Shown here piece by piece: positions 1 to 8,266 of a stretch of DNA of 64,000 bases. Numbering within the stretch: the stretch's first letter is position 1; every line of letters starts with the position of its first letter. Source of the DNA: Methanobacterium sp. UBA294 (GTDB taxonomy: Archaea > Methanobacteriota > Methanobacteria > Methanobacteriales > Methanobacteriaceae); NCBI GenBank assembly GCA_002494495.1, contig DACB01000016.1:107093-171092 (forward strand). Direction: 5' to 3'. Position numbers and translations under genes: made by a program. The notes under the pieces are model-generated. The model was not told the origin of the DNA, made no database searches, and was given only the letters and a program-made list of their open reading frames with translations.

Positions 1-500
1 GCTTTTAACATAGAATCTGACCTTAAAAGACCAGGAGTACCGGCATGACTTCTGTAATCACCATTACAAATTAATTTATTCATTGAACCATTTACTAACA
101 GTTCCCAATTCCATACAATAGACATTTTCACTTCAACGACTAATAAAATATTCTCAGGGTCTTGTTCAATCCCCTTCTCTGTGGAAATTATTACATCTGC
201 CGGAGAACTTTTAGGTAAACCTATTTCATCGCAAACTGCACCCTGTATAGCATATAGTCCTTTATCTTCAACTGCATGTTGTACTAAGTCAGTTGTCCAT
301 TTTTCAGTGTAATTACCTATTAATGCATTTCTTGCCTGTATAGTGGTTTTTTTACCTTCATACTTCTTAGGCCAATAAGCTAATAATCTTCCGTCATCTG
401 TAGAATAAAATAATTGTTCTGAAGTGGCGAAATTCGCAGCGTCTTTAAAAAAAAGAATTTCAGTCTTTTTATCCCATAATCCTCTCTTTTTAAAATTCAA
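1..500 (-). CDS. Partial nuclease-like protein, PD-(D/E)xK type (cut by window edge)
   Basis: An open frame runs off the left edge; about 166 residues are visible. The chosen start is TTG at 500-498, because AGGTG lies six bases upstream; an in-frame GTG at 509 lacks such a site, and a stop lies at 536-534. The visible part has SSPADVII, then about 15 residues on ILLVVEVKMS. A D followed by ExK on neighbouring strands is the signature of PD-(D/E)xK nucleases such as type II restriction enzymes, but the alignment is by eye. No methyltransferase partner is visible, though it could lie to the left. The gene diverges from the HEPN and EVE genes at 620-3603 across about 120 bases, which suggests a shared defence locus. 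The specific family is not recognised. Confidence 0.6.
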   Translation of the reverse strand, partial: MNFKKRGLWDKKTEILFFKDAANFATSEQLFYSTDDGRLLAYWPKKYEGKKTTIQARNALIGNYTEKWTTDLVQHAVEDKGLYAIQGAVCDEIGLPKSSPADVIISTEKGIEQDPENILLVVEVKMSIVWNWELLVNGSMNKLICNGDYRSHAGTPGLLRSDSMLK

Positions 501-619
501 TGTAAACACCTTTAGAAACCAAAAGCAAACATATTATGCATTGATAAAATATTTATTAATTTATACTTATTGATTAAAACTACACTTGTAATATTGTATA
601 CTTTTTACGGGTGTTAAAT

Positions 620-1384
620 TTGGCAGATATTAATGAAATGAGAAAAGTATTGATGGAAGTTGTGAAGGAATACTCAGATATAGGTCCAGGATATTTCCAG
701 CAGAGAGGCGTTATTAAGGAAGCTGGAGAAAGACTTAATTTGAGGGGAATTGAAGAACAACAAGCTCTTTTAACACTATGGGGGGATTTATTCCGTTCAG
801 GGATTTTATGGTGGGGTCATGACATCGCTAATGCTGAGCTTCCTTTCCTTCATTTAACTAATAAAGGCAAAAAAGTTTTAGAAAATTTGAGTAGAGACCC
901 TTCAAACCCTGAAGGTTATCTTGAATACATCTCAGGTTTTAACATTAATGCTGTAGCTAATTCTTATGTAATAGAAGCATTGGAAACTTACAATAATAAT
1001 TGTTTTAAAGCAGCAGCTGTTATGATTGGTGCTGCATCCGAAAGTATCATTTTAGAGTTAAGAGATAATATGATATCTAAAATAAAGAGTAAAGGTGAAA
1101 GCGTTCCATCAAAACTCAATGATAAAAGAATAAGTGCTGTTATTAACAGAATTTCCAGCGAAATCGAATCGAACAAATCTAAGATGCCATCTGAGCTTTA
1201 TGATTCATTTAATATATACTGGAGTTCATTTATAGGGCATATAAGAGTATCAAGGAATGATGCAGGCCATCCAAAAAGCATATCACCAGTAGAAGAAGAA
1301 ACCATTCATAGCAGTTTATTAATCTACCCAAATCTTGTTAAATTAGTTAACGAGTTAAATGAATGGATAACTAAGGAATATTAA
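620..1384 (+). CDS. HEPN-like protein with N-terminal winged-helix-like region
   Basis: Protein of about 254 residues. The TTG at 620 is preferred to the GTG at 611 because GGGTG sits six bases before it, the same layout as the divergent nuclease gene. The first 90 residues look like a winged helix, ending in HLTNKGKKVLENL. The second half is helical: FKAAAVMIGAASES is followed by RNDAGH near residue 212. R-x4-H with N and D inside is the HEPN signature; many HEPN proteins are metal-independent RNases and others only bind nucleotides. It is first of three genes packed with gaps of 25 and 13 bases (EVE nuclease, second HEPN). The likely role is toxin or effector of a defence system, by family and context only. 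No known system was matched. Confidence 0.6.
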   Translation: MADINEMRKVLMEVVKEYSDIGPGYFQQRGVIKEAGERLNLRGIEEQQALLTLWGDLFRSGILWWGHDIANAELPFLHLTNKGKKVLENLSRDPSNPEGYLEYISGFNINAVANSYVIEALETYNNNCFKAAAVMIGAASESIILELRDNMISKIKSKGESVPSKLNDKRISAVINRISSEIESNKSKMPSELYDSFNIYWSSFIGHIRVSRNDAGHPKSISPVEEETIHSSLLIYPNLVKLVNELNEWITKEY

Positions 1385-1409
1385 AATTAAAAAAATAGGA
1401 AGGTTATTT

Positions 1410-2513
1410 ATGCCTAAGCAGTATTGGTTGGACCTTTTTACTTGGAAAACATGGCAGGAATTTTTGAAAGCAGGTGGAGAGGTTTCTGGTTTTAGAGAGA
1501 ATAGGTGGAAGACTGTTCAAAGGATAAAACCAGGGGATTATCTTTTATGTTATCTTACTGGTGTATCAAGATGGATAGGTATTTTAGAGGTTACTTCTGA
1601 AGCATTTAAGGACGATTCTCAGATTTGGGAGGTTGATGCGTTCCCCAGTAGAGTTAAAGTCAGATTAATTAATAAATTAGAACCAGAAACAGCAGTACCT
1701 GTACTTGACTTAAAGGAAAAATTATCAATTTTTGACAACCTTAAGAATCCAAACAGCTGGGGTATGTTATTTAGGGGTTCTCCTAAGAAACTATCCTCAG
1801 AAGATGGCCAGGAGATTGTAAAAGCAATTCAATATGCAGTAAAAAATCCAGTAAGAAGGAAAGTTGACCCTAAAAAGTTAGCTCGAAGACCTGTTGGTTT
1901 AAAAACACCTAAAATCGGAACTGTTACCATTCCTGACGATAATGAAGAAAGCGTTGAATCACCATCGAGTTCTCAAATGGTTACACCGCATACAGAGATG
2001 CAATGGTTACTTTTAAAGTTAGGGAATGATATGGGCTTCGATGTGTGGGTAGCAAGGAATGATCGGGGTAAGGAGTTCCAGGGCAATAGGTTCGATGAGA
2101 TTCCAGGGATGAAATATGAGCTTCCATTACAATTTGATGACGCTACAAATAGGACTATAGAACTAATCGATGTCTTATGGTTAGAGGGGAATGCTATTGC
2201 AGCGGCATTTGAGGTAGAAAGCACTACTTCAATCTATTCTGGGATATTAAGAATGTCTGATTTAATTTCAATGCAACCCAATCTTAATATACCATTATAC
2301 ATCGTAGCACCAGATGAAAGAAGAGATAAAGTATTTAAAGAGGTTAACCGCCCTACTTTTTCCCGACTATCACCACCATTACCCGAAATTTGCCGATACA
2401 TACCATTTTCTACATTAAAAAACAGAATAGAAGAGTTAGAATCAGTTATAACTTATTTAAAACCAGAATTTCTTGAGGAAATTTCAGAATCCTGTGAAGT
2501 AGAAGAATTTTAA
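1410..2513 (+). CDS. EVE-domain protein with C-terminal putative ExE-type nuclease domain
   Basis: 367 residues. Residues 1-140 fit an EVE domain of the PUA-like clade (YWLDLFTWKTWQEF, GFRENRW, RIKPGDYLLCYLTGVSRWIGILEV); EVE, ASCH and YTH domains read modified bases. A charged linker (150-190) leads to a second domain: an opening helix (TEMQWLLLKLGNDMGF), then LIDVLWL with Asp254, and AAAFEVE with Glu268 and Glu270. This D...ExE arrangement fits a PD-(D/E)xK nuclease in which Glu replaces the usual Lys. The inferred role is cutting DNA that carries modified bases, as in modification-dependent restriction. The start has AGG seven bases upstream. It is the middle gene of the cluster, between two HEPN-like genes. 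The EVE call is strong; the nuclease call is moderate. Confidence 0.75.
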   Translation: MPKQYWLDLFTWKTWQEFLKAGGEVSGFRENRWKTVQRIKPGDYLLCYLTGVSRWIGILEVTSEAFKDDSQIWEVDAFPSRVKVRLINKLEPETAVPVLDLKEKLSIFDNLKNPNSWGMLFRGSPKKLSSEDGQEIVKAIQYAVKNPVRRKVDPKKLARRPVGLKTPKIGTVTIPDDNEESVESPSSSQMVTPHTEMQWLLLKLGNDMGFDVWVARNDRGKEFQGNRFDEIPGMKYELPLQFDDATNRTIELIDVLWLEGNAIAAAFEVESTTSIYSGILRMSDLISMQPNLNIPLYIVAPDERRDKVFKEVNRPTFSRLSPPLPEICRYIPFSTLKNRIEELESVITYLKPEFLEEISESCEVEEF

Positions 2514-2526
2514 ATATATAGGTTAA

Positions 2527-3603
2527 ATGATGCATTTACCCGGTCTAAATCCAGAAAATATAGAAGAAATAAAAAACGCCTGTAGGAATCCCGAAGGAAC
2601 TTTTGAATTTGATTATTATACTGATGAATTATTTAAAGATTTTTCAACAACATATATACTCCTCGAAATACCTACTGGGTCTATTTTATTAAGATTAGAA
2701 AGAGATGAAGAGAATAATTTAATATTTATTCATTCATCTCCAGGTACTTATACTCGTATCGCTAAGGTGAATTTAAATGAGGTTATTGATTGTAAGGAAA
2801 TACACATTGTGCTTCGATGGCATCCTGAAGATATAATCTTAGATATTTTTGCAGACAATGGTAAACTACATTTGAAAGCTGAGGGAGATGTCTCAGATAG
2901 ACGGTTCATGGTGGATGAATCCGGAAATGTACAACAGTTTGGTATTGAGGGTATCCCAGTCAGAAATGTTAGATATCATTTAATGGGGGAAGTTATGTTA
3001 AGTCCTACTGCAATAGAAACATGGAATAGTACAATAGAAGCTTGTAAAACTCTTTTAAATCGTACCCCCTCAGATGATTATATATATGAATGTATTTGTT
3101 CAAATTTAGTAATTATTATGCTTATTACTGGTTTTGAGACCTATTGCAAAAGTCGATTCTTAGAATTGGAAGGTGAAGGTGTGAATCCAGATTTTAATAA
3201 ATTAGTTGCTAAATTTTTATCACAGGAAGAAAGAAAACGAAATGTAGACCAAGCGATTGTACTGGAAGCTTCTACAGAAGGAATATCACCAACAAAAAAA
3301 TTAGTAAATCAAAAAAGAATCGATTTCCAGAATTATGACAGATGTAAAAAAGCTTATAATAAAGGATATGGAATTAAATTTGGAGAACTAAATATTACTC
3401 ATTCACATTTAGAAGAGATTCAGAGATTAATAAGGTTTAGACACCGTTTAGTACATGTTTCGCCCTCTATAAGTATGTTAAATCAAGATAGAGTGCCTCC
3501 AGAAGAACCAATTTTTTCTAAAAAGGAATATTCATTAAGTGCTATTGAAATATTACAAACATTTATCCAGGAACTACATAATAGAAGTCTCCAGTTAAGA
3601 TGA
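2527..3603 (+). CDS. Second HEPN-like protein with beta-rich N-terminal region
   Basis: 358 residues. The C-terminal half is helical and carries HEPN hallmarks: IIMLITGFETYCKSRF near 195-211, then LIRFRHRLVHVSP with Arg305 and His310 (R-x4-H). This resembles HEPN proteins of the RiboL-PSP or MAE_28990 kind, which are putative RNases. The N-terminal 150 residues are beta-rich and unassigned; a lectin-like or carbohydrate-binding fold is possible but unsupported. The gene begins 13 bases after the EVE-nuclease stop, so the three genes are almost certainly one transcript. It is unrelated by eye to the first HEPN protein, so this is not a simple duplication. Function is inferred from motif and context. 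Confidence 0.6.
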   Translation: MMHLPGLNPENIEEIKNACRNPEGTFEFDYYTDELFKDFSTTYILLEIPTGSILLRLERDEENNLIFIHSSPGTYTRIAKVNLNEVIDCKEIHIVLRWHPEDIILDIFADNGKLHLKAEGDVSDRRFMVDESGNVQQFGIEGIPVRNVRYHLMGEVMLSPTAIETWNSTIEACKTLLNRTPSDDYIYECICSNLVIIMLITGFETYCKSRFLELEGEGVNPDFNKLVAKFLSQEERKRNVDQAIVLEASTEGISPTKKLVNQKRIDFQNYDRCKKAYNKGYGIKFGELNITHSHLEEIQRLIRFRHRLVHVSPSISMLNQDRVPPEEPIFSKKEYSLSAIEILQTFIQELHNRSLQLR

Positions 3604-3653
3604 TTTTAAGATACTGTTTAATTTATATTACTTGGGAATTGGTATTTAATAAA

Positions 3654-5009
3654 TTAATGATTACTATTTAATTGATTAGTAGATTTTTTAAGTCTTTTCA
3701 CTAATTCTGGATTATTTAAATCCGCATAATCCGATAATATTTCGATAGTTTCAACTAAATGTTGTTTCCAATTATCATCTTCGGTTTTTTGCTTATCCCT
3801 ATCTTCTTTTAATCTTAAGAATTCATTTTTCAGATCATTAAATTCAGATGTTTTTTCTTTTTCATATTCAGATAGGCGATTATTAACTAATTCTAATTCT
3901 TTTTCTTTCTCATCAAGTTTTTCTATTAATGAATCATAAGCTGGAGTTGTTAATACAGTAGTTTCAACATTTTCAATGCTCAGCTCATCCATTAATTCCA
4001 TATATTGATTTTTTAAAGTTGGAATATCTGCTAAAAAATAAGCCTCTGTAACCTTTTTAATCGAATGCCCTAACATCCAGTCGATTTTTGTTTGTGAAAG
4101 TTTATTTTTGTAAAGAACTGATGCAAAATATTTTCTTAATTTATGTGATGTAAAAAAGTGTTTTCCATTATAAGCTTTTCCAAATCCTGCCCTTTGATTT
4201 ATTCTTTGGAATATATAACTATAGCCGTTCTCTGAAATACGATTATTAGTATTATCTGCTACAAAAAGCGGTTCGTTTAAATTAGTAATGGATTTATTAT
4301 CCTTCTCACGAATTAATAAATAATCAGCTATAGAATTAATTGATTCTGGTGTTGAAAAAGTAATAATGTGTTTGGATGTTTTTATTTGTTGTATTCTCCA
4401 TGTACCAATGGGATTGTCGATATTTTTAATTTTTTTAGCTATTTTCGAAATATTAAAAATTTCATCTTCATCAACAGTTAGATAATCATTTAAAGCATCA
4501 AGATAATCTTTATAAGTTAAATGTCTTACTTCAGAAGCTCTAAAACCAGTTGAAAGTTGTAATAGTATTATTGCCCTATCTCGAGGCTTACATACTTTTA
4601 TTGCTTCTTTGATATGTTTCTTAGTGATAATTTCGTCCAGTGTATTTCGTTGATTTTTTCTATTTGAAGGTGTTTCAACTTTTGGAAGAGCTACTTCAAA
4701 GTGATTATAAAAAGCCTTTACTGTGGTAATAATATCTCCAATTAAACCATCAGACTTTCCTTTTTTCCTTTTATAATCGATAAAATCAAGCATATATGAT
4801 TTAATTTTCCTATCTCTGGGTAAAATATTTGGATTTTTTATTTCCCTTTCAGCTTCTTCTATCAATTGCTTAGGTCTTAAACCTACAAAATCACAATAAA
4901 ACTTTAATCTTCTAACATAAATCTTTTCAGTGGTTGGTTTTATGTTTTTTTGTCTAATAAAGTCTTTAAAGAGTTTATCTCTTTTAATATCGTAATCAGT
5001 AAGTTCCAT
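3654..5009 (-). CDS. Tyrosine recombinase (phage-type integrase)
   Basis: 451 residues. The catalytic set is complete: Arg157 in STGFRASEV, Lys210 in the QIKTSKH hairpin, His289 and Arg292 in SHKLRKYF, His315 in MLGHS and nucleophile Tyr324 in TEAYF. Residues 1-105 form the helical core-binding domain. After residue 345 a charged coiled coil extends about 100 residues, as in many euryarchaeal virus and plasmid integrases. The protein joins and cuts DNA by a 3'-phosphotyrosyl link, so this gene marks an integrated element. It converges on the second HEPN gene with 50 bases between. No tRNA gene or clear attachment repeat lies beside it in this window, so the element probably extends left. It appears intact. 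Confidence 0.92.
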   Translation of the reverse strand: MELTDYDIKRDKLFKDFIRQKNIKPTTEKIYVRRLKFYCDFVGLRPKQLIEEAEREIKNPNILPRDRKIKSYMLDFIDYKRKKGKSDGLIGDIITTVKAFYNHFEVALPKVETPSNRKNQRNTLDEIITKKHIKEAIKVCKPRDRAIILLQLSTGFRASEVRHLTYKDYLDALNDYLTVDEDEIFNISKIAKKIKNIDNPIGTWRIQQIKTSKHIITFSTPESINSIADYLLIREKDNKSITNLNEPLFVADNTNNRISENGYSYIFQRINQRAGFGKAYNGKHFFTSHKLRKYFASVLYKNKLSQTKIDWMLGHSIKKVTEAYFLADIPTLKNQYMELMDELSIENVETTVLTTPAYDSLIEKLDEKEKELELVNNRLSEYEKEKTSEFNDLKNEFLRLKEDRDKQKTEDDNWKQHLVETIEILSDYADLNNPELVKRLKKSTNQLNSNH

Positions 5010-5082
5010 ATTATATAGTAGAATTAGGAAATATAAATAGTTGGCATTTCTATGAAGAAATTATTATCATAAAATTGTATAA

Positions 5083-5100
5083 ATGCAAACTTTTTTGCAT
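5083..5100. repeat. Perfect inverted repeat upstream of the integrase
   Basis: Arms ATGCAAA and TTTGCAT (7 bp) flank a 4-base centre, about 75 bases before the integrase start. In such AT-rich DNA this could be chance, but the position fits an operator or a recombinase-binding arm site. Confidence 0.35.
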
Positions 5101-5304
5101 TTTCCTCCGAATTAAATTTCTATATATCTTCTTTATAATATCTATTAAAATAGAATATTAGTATACAATAATTAATAATTTACACTTGATTTTAAATTTA
5201 ATCCTATAATTTGTTTTAATATCGAATTAATATAGAGAATATGATATCATTTAATTAATAACCAAAAAATAAATTAAATCGTTTATAAATGTGGGGGTAG
5301 TAAT

Positions 5305-5469
5305 ATGGATATAAAAAAAATAAAAGATAAAAATACTTTTAAAGATCCGATAGTGCTTGAAATATCATTTGGGTCACTTATACCTGCTTTAATAAGTATA
5401 ATAGCAATAGTTCAAATATATGAAAATAACAGAAAAAATAATTTAATTCGTGAAAAATCAATCAAATAA
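5305..5469 (+). CDS. Small single-pass membrane peptide (54 residues)
   Basis: ATG at 5305 is preceded by GGGGGT with about seven bases of spacing, and a TATA-like TTTATAAA sits at 5282-5289, too close to serve a leadered transcript starting at the ATG. The product has a charged N-terminus (MDIKKIKDKNTFKDP), one hydrophobic segment (roughly residues 17-37, FGSLIPALISIIAIVQIY) and a basic tail. It is too short for most gene finders. It lies between the integrase and the DUF11 protein, so it may belong to the mobile element. The family is not recognised; a small toxin or membrane regulator is possible but unproven. Confidence 0.5.
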   Translation: MDIKKIKDKNTFKDPIVLEISFGSLIPALISIIAIVQIYENNRKNNLIREKSIK

Positions 5470-5527
5470 TAGCACATTCAAAAAAAAAAGAAGTAGGAAA
5501 AAATATTTCATTTCTCCTTATCACTGA

Positions 5528-7207
5528 TTATGTTCTTTTGATTATTCCACCTATTACCAATAGCATTGCCAGGAATATTGGTAAGATTGGTGTGCCTGTA
5601 GCTTGCATTGGCACCGTTTCTGCATTTACTGGTTGTTGTTGTTCAGGGCTTCCTGCAGCCATTGGTTCTTCTGGATCTTTGATTTCCACAGTTGCTGATG
5701 CGGCGTTGTTGTTACTGTTAGGGTCAAAGGTATCTGATTTAACCACTGCGGTATTCACAAATGTTCCTGTGTTCATCATCAGAGTTAAAATGGTCAATTT
5801 TGCTGATTCCCCATTTAAAAGGCCACCAATTGTCCAGATGCCATTTTCTGGGTTGTATGATCCATGACTTACAACTGATGATTTATAAGAAAATCCAGAG
5901 GGCAGTTTCTCCAGAACTTTGACGTTTGTTGCATCATCAGGACCAGTGTTTGTTATGGTGATGTAAAAATTTACCACGTTTCCGACAGTAGCTGTTGATT
6001 TACTTGAGGTCTTATTTATACCCAGGTCTGCCGCTGGATTTGAAATGACTGTTACGCAGTCTGAGTTGTTTCCAGTTTCTTGGTCCCATTCACTACCAGA
6101 AATAACTGCTGTGTTTTTCAATTCTTTATTGCTTAAGGTTACCAAGGCGTTGATGGTTAAAATCACAGATTCCCCTACGGATAAGTTACCTATTGTCCAT
6201 ACTCCAGTTGTAGAATTATAAGCTACTCCAAGATCTGCACTCAGGAATTTAAGACCAGCGGGTAGTATGTCTTTCATCACCACTTCAGTAGCATTTTGAG
6301 GTCCGTTGTTGATGGCAGTAAACGTAAATGCAATGGTATCACCCAGGTTTGGATGGTTATTGTTCACCTCCTTAGTTATACCCAAATCGGCTCGAGCTAT
6401 ACCACAAACTGCTGCACAGGCTTCATTATTGTTTAAATTCAGATCATCCGAACCACCGCTAATACTTGCACAGTTAATTATCTGACCGGCTTGCTGTACT
6501 CGGGCCTCTATATTTAAGGTGACCTGAGCGTTCATGGGTAGGAAACCAACTTCCCAAAGTCCTGTTCCATTATTATAACTACCAAAAGAAGCTGTGGAAG
6601 ACACATACACTAATCCTGCTGGTAACAAATCCATGACCTTCACAGACCAGGCATAAATAGGTCCGTAGTTAGTGGCTGTTAGTGTGAAATTCACATTCTG
6701 ACCCACAAACTGAGAAGATTGATTAACTAGTTTGGTAATGGCCAAATCTGCATGTACTTTACCACAAACTGAAACACAGGCTTTGTTGTTACAGGGATTT
6801 GGGTCACACTGCGCACCATATATGCGTACTTTATTAGTCATTTGCCCCATGCTCTCTACATTTTTGGCTATGATATTTAGGGTTTCTGATTTACCATTAT
6901 TCAGGTTGCCAATAAACCATATACCTGTACTATTATCATAACTACCAACAGAGGCTGTGGAAGATACATATTCTAATCCGGAAGGCAAGGTATCTTTAAC
7001 CTTAACAAAATTAGCATCATTTGGTCCGTTGTTAGTGGCAGTGATGGTGAAATTCATATCATGCCCAACATATGGATGGGTTTCATTAACGGTTTTATTA
7101 ACAGACAGATCTGCAGACGAACATGCTGTAGAGACACCAGAAAATATAATTGCACAGAAAACTGCTAATATAATAAGGAATAATCTGTTTTCTGATTGCT
7201 TTTGCAC
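5528..7207 (-). CDS. DUF11-repeat surface protein with signal peptide and C-terminal anchor
   Basis: The GTG at 7207 is preferred to an upstream TTG at 7237, because AGGTGGTG lies five bases before it; this gives 559 residues. A signal peptide (LFLIILAVFCAIIFSGVSTACS) leads to four DUF11 domains beginning ADLSVNK, ADLAITK, ADLGITK and ADLGINK. These start exactly 120 residues apart (about 32, 152, 272 and 392). A proline- and glutamine-rich linker and a hydrophobic tail ending GGIIKRT form the membrane anchor. Paired cysteines (CDPNPCNNKACVSVC) suggest disulfides in the first repeats. DUF11 domains are Ig-like and build adhesin-like wall proteins in Methanobacteriales. It stands alone. Confidence 0.85.
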   Translation of the reverse strand: MQKQSENRLFLIILAVFCAIIFSGVSTACSSADLSVNKTVNETHPYVGHDMNFTITATNNGPNDANFVKVKDTLPSGLEYVSSTASVGSYDNSTGIWFIGNLNNGKSETLNIIAKNVESMGQMTNKVRIYGAQCDPNPCNNKACVSVCGKVHADLAITKLVNQSSQFVGQNVNFTLTATNYGPIYAWSVKVMDLLPAGLVYVSSTASFGSYNNGTGLWEVGFLPMNAQVTLNIEARVQQAGQIINCASISGGSDDLNLNNNEACAAVCGIARADLGITKEVNNNHPNLGDTIAFTFTAINNGPQNATEVVMKDILPAGLKFLSADLGVAYNSTTGVWTIGNLSVGESVILTINALVTLSNKELKNTAVISGSEWDQETGNNSDCVTVISNPAADLGINKTSSKSTATVGNVVNFYITITNTGPDDATNVKVLEKLPSGFSYKSSVVSHGSYNPENGIWTIGGLLNGESAKLTILTLMMNTGTFVNTAVVKSDTFDPNSNNNAASATVEIKDPEEPMAAGSPEQQQPVNAETVPMQATGTPILPIFLAMLLVIGGIIKRT

Positions 7208-7549
7208 TTTTTCACCACCTTGTACAGTTTTTATCAAATCACCTATCTTAAGAAATATCTACACATAATACTGTATTTGACAAATAGAATAGTATTTTTG
7301 AAATATGTGCTTGTGTTAATATGTATTAGTGTTTAGGTTCACAAATTAACCAAATAAATTCTGTTTTATTAACAAAAAAATCCTTTAAAGAATGATAAAA
7401 GTCAATAAATAGATTATAAGGTTTTAATCGATTATTAGCCTATAATACTATCTAATTTAGTTCAAAGTAAGGTATTATCCAGAAAAAAACTACATTATAG
7501 GGATAAAACTGTTTAAAATTTCAAGGGGAGACTTGCAAGCAAATTAACT
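7208..7549. other. Intergenic region, AT-rich
   Basis: 342 bases between the start of the DUF11 gene and the end of the DedA gene. It presumably holds the DUF11 promoter. No convincing gene, RNA or repeat was seen. Confidence 0.6.
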
Positions 7550-8188
7550 TTAACTCTTATTGCAGTATTTCTTGTAAACAATATATCCTATTATGGCTAT
7601 GATTATTATGACCAGGCTTATCTCTTCAAGGTAGGATATCTCATTAGCAATGACTTGGTAGTAACTTCCGAACTGCCATCCCAGAAAACCAAGTATGAAC
7701 GCCCGTACTAGCATACCTAAAAACGTAATTATAATAAATTTCTTCAGGTCATACCTGATAAAACCTGAAAATACGTTTATTGCAATACTCGGAATCACTG
7801 GAAGGGCTCTAAATGTAAATAAAATAATCTTATCAGATCTGCCTTCCTGGAATTTATCCTGGACCTTCTCTATATATTCCCAGGAAACACCCAGATATTT
7901 GCCCCAGCGGTCTATAAGTTCTTTACCAAGGTAGTATGCTAAGCCATAAACGAGTACTGAACCCAGTGTAACTCCTAGGGATGCAGGCAGTACAACATTG
8001 ATGAAGAGCGAGAAAACCGTCTCCGGTGAAATTACAGCTCCCTTGAGTATAATGAAGCTTGTACCCAGGATTACCAGGGTTGAGGGTATGGGGGCTATGA
8101 TCTCTTCTATTATGCTTGCTAGGAAAACTCCTAATGGTCCGTAAACAAGTAAAACATTTTCCAAGTATAATATTATATCTTCAAACAA
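7550..8188 (-). CDS. DedA-family membrane protein (VTT/SNARE-associated fold)
   Basis: 212 residues with four or five hydrophobic segments. The DedA pattern is visible: GPLGVFLASIIEEIIAPIPSTLVIL near the N-terminus (acidic pair and prolines in a re-entrant loop), the GxxxG-rich YGLAYYLGKELIDRWGKYLG, and FTFRALPVIPSIAINVFSG with the conserved Arg and Pro. DedA proteins are inner-membrane transporters linked to lipid-carrier or phospholipid scrambling and to proton-motive-force homeostasis. Here it may recycle a polyprenyl carrier, but that is inference. The TTG start is weakly supported by GGAG 11 bases upstream. It diverges from mntP. Confidence 0.85.
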   Translation of the reverse strand: MFEDIILYLENVLLVYGPLGVFLASIIEEIIAPIPSTLVILGTSFIILKGAVISPETVFSLFINVVLPASLGVTLGSVLVYGLAYYLGKELIDRWGKYLGVSWEYIEKVQDKFQEGRSDKIILFTFRALPVIPSIAINVFSGFIRYDLKKFIIITFLGMLVRAFILGFLGWQFGSYYQVIANEISYLEEISLVIIIIAIIGYIVYKKYCNKS

Positions 8189-8266
8189 AGTTTATAACTC
8201 CATAAAAAAATTATATAATTATTTTATCAATTTTTGTATTCCATCATATAAAAAATAGGCTTTAAT

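Noticed and set aside
8189..8266. Mn-responsive riboswitch ahead of mntP
   Set aside because: The gap is only 78 bases, shared with dedA, and shows no yybP-ykoY-like stems.
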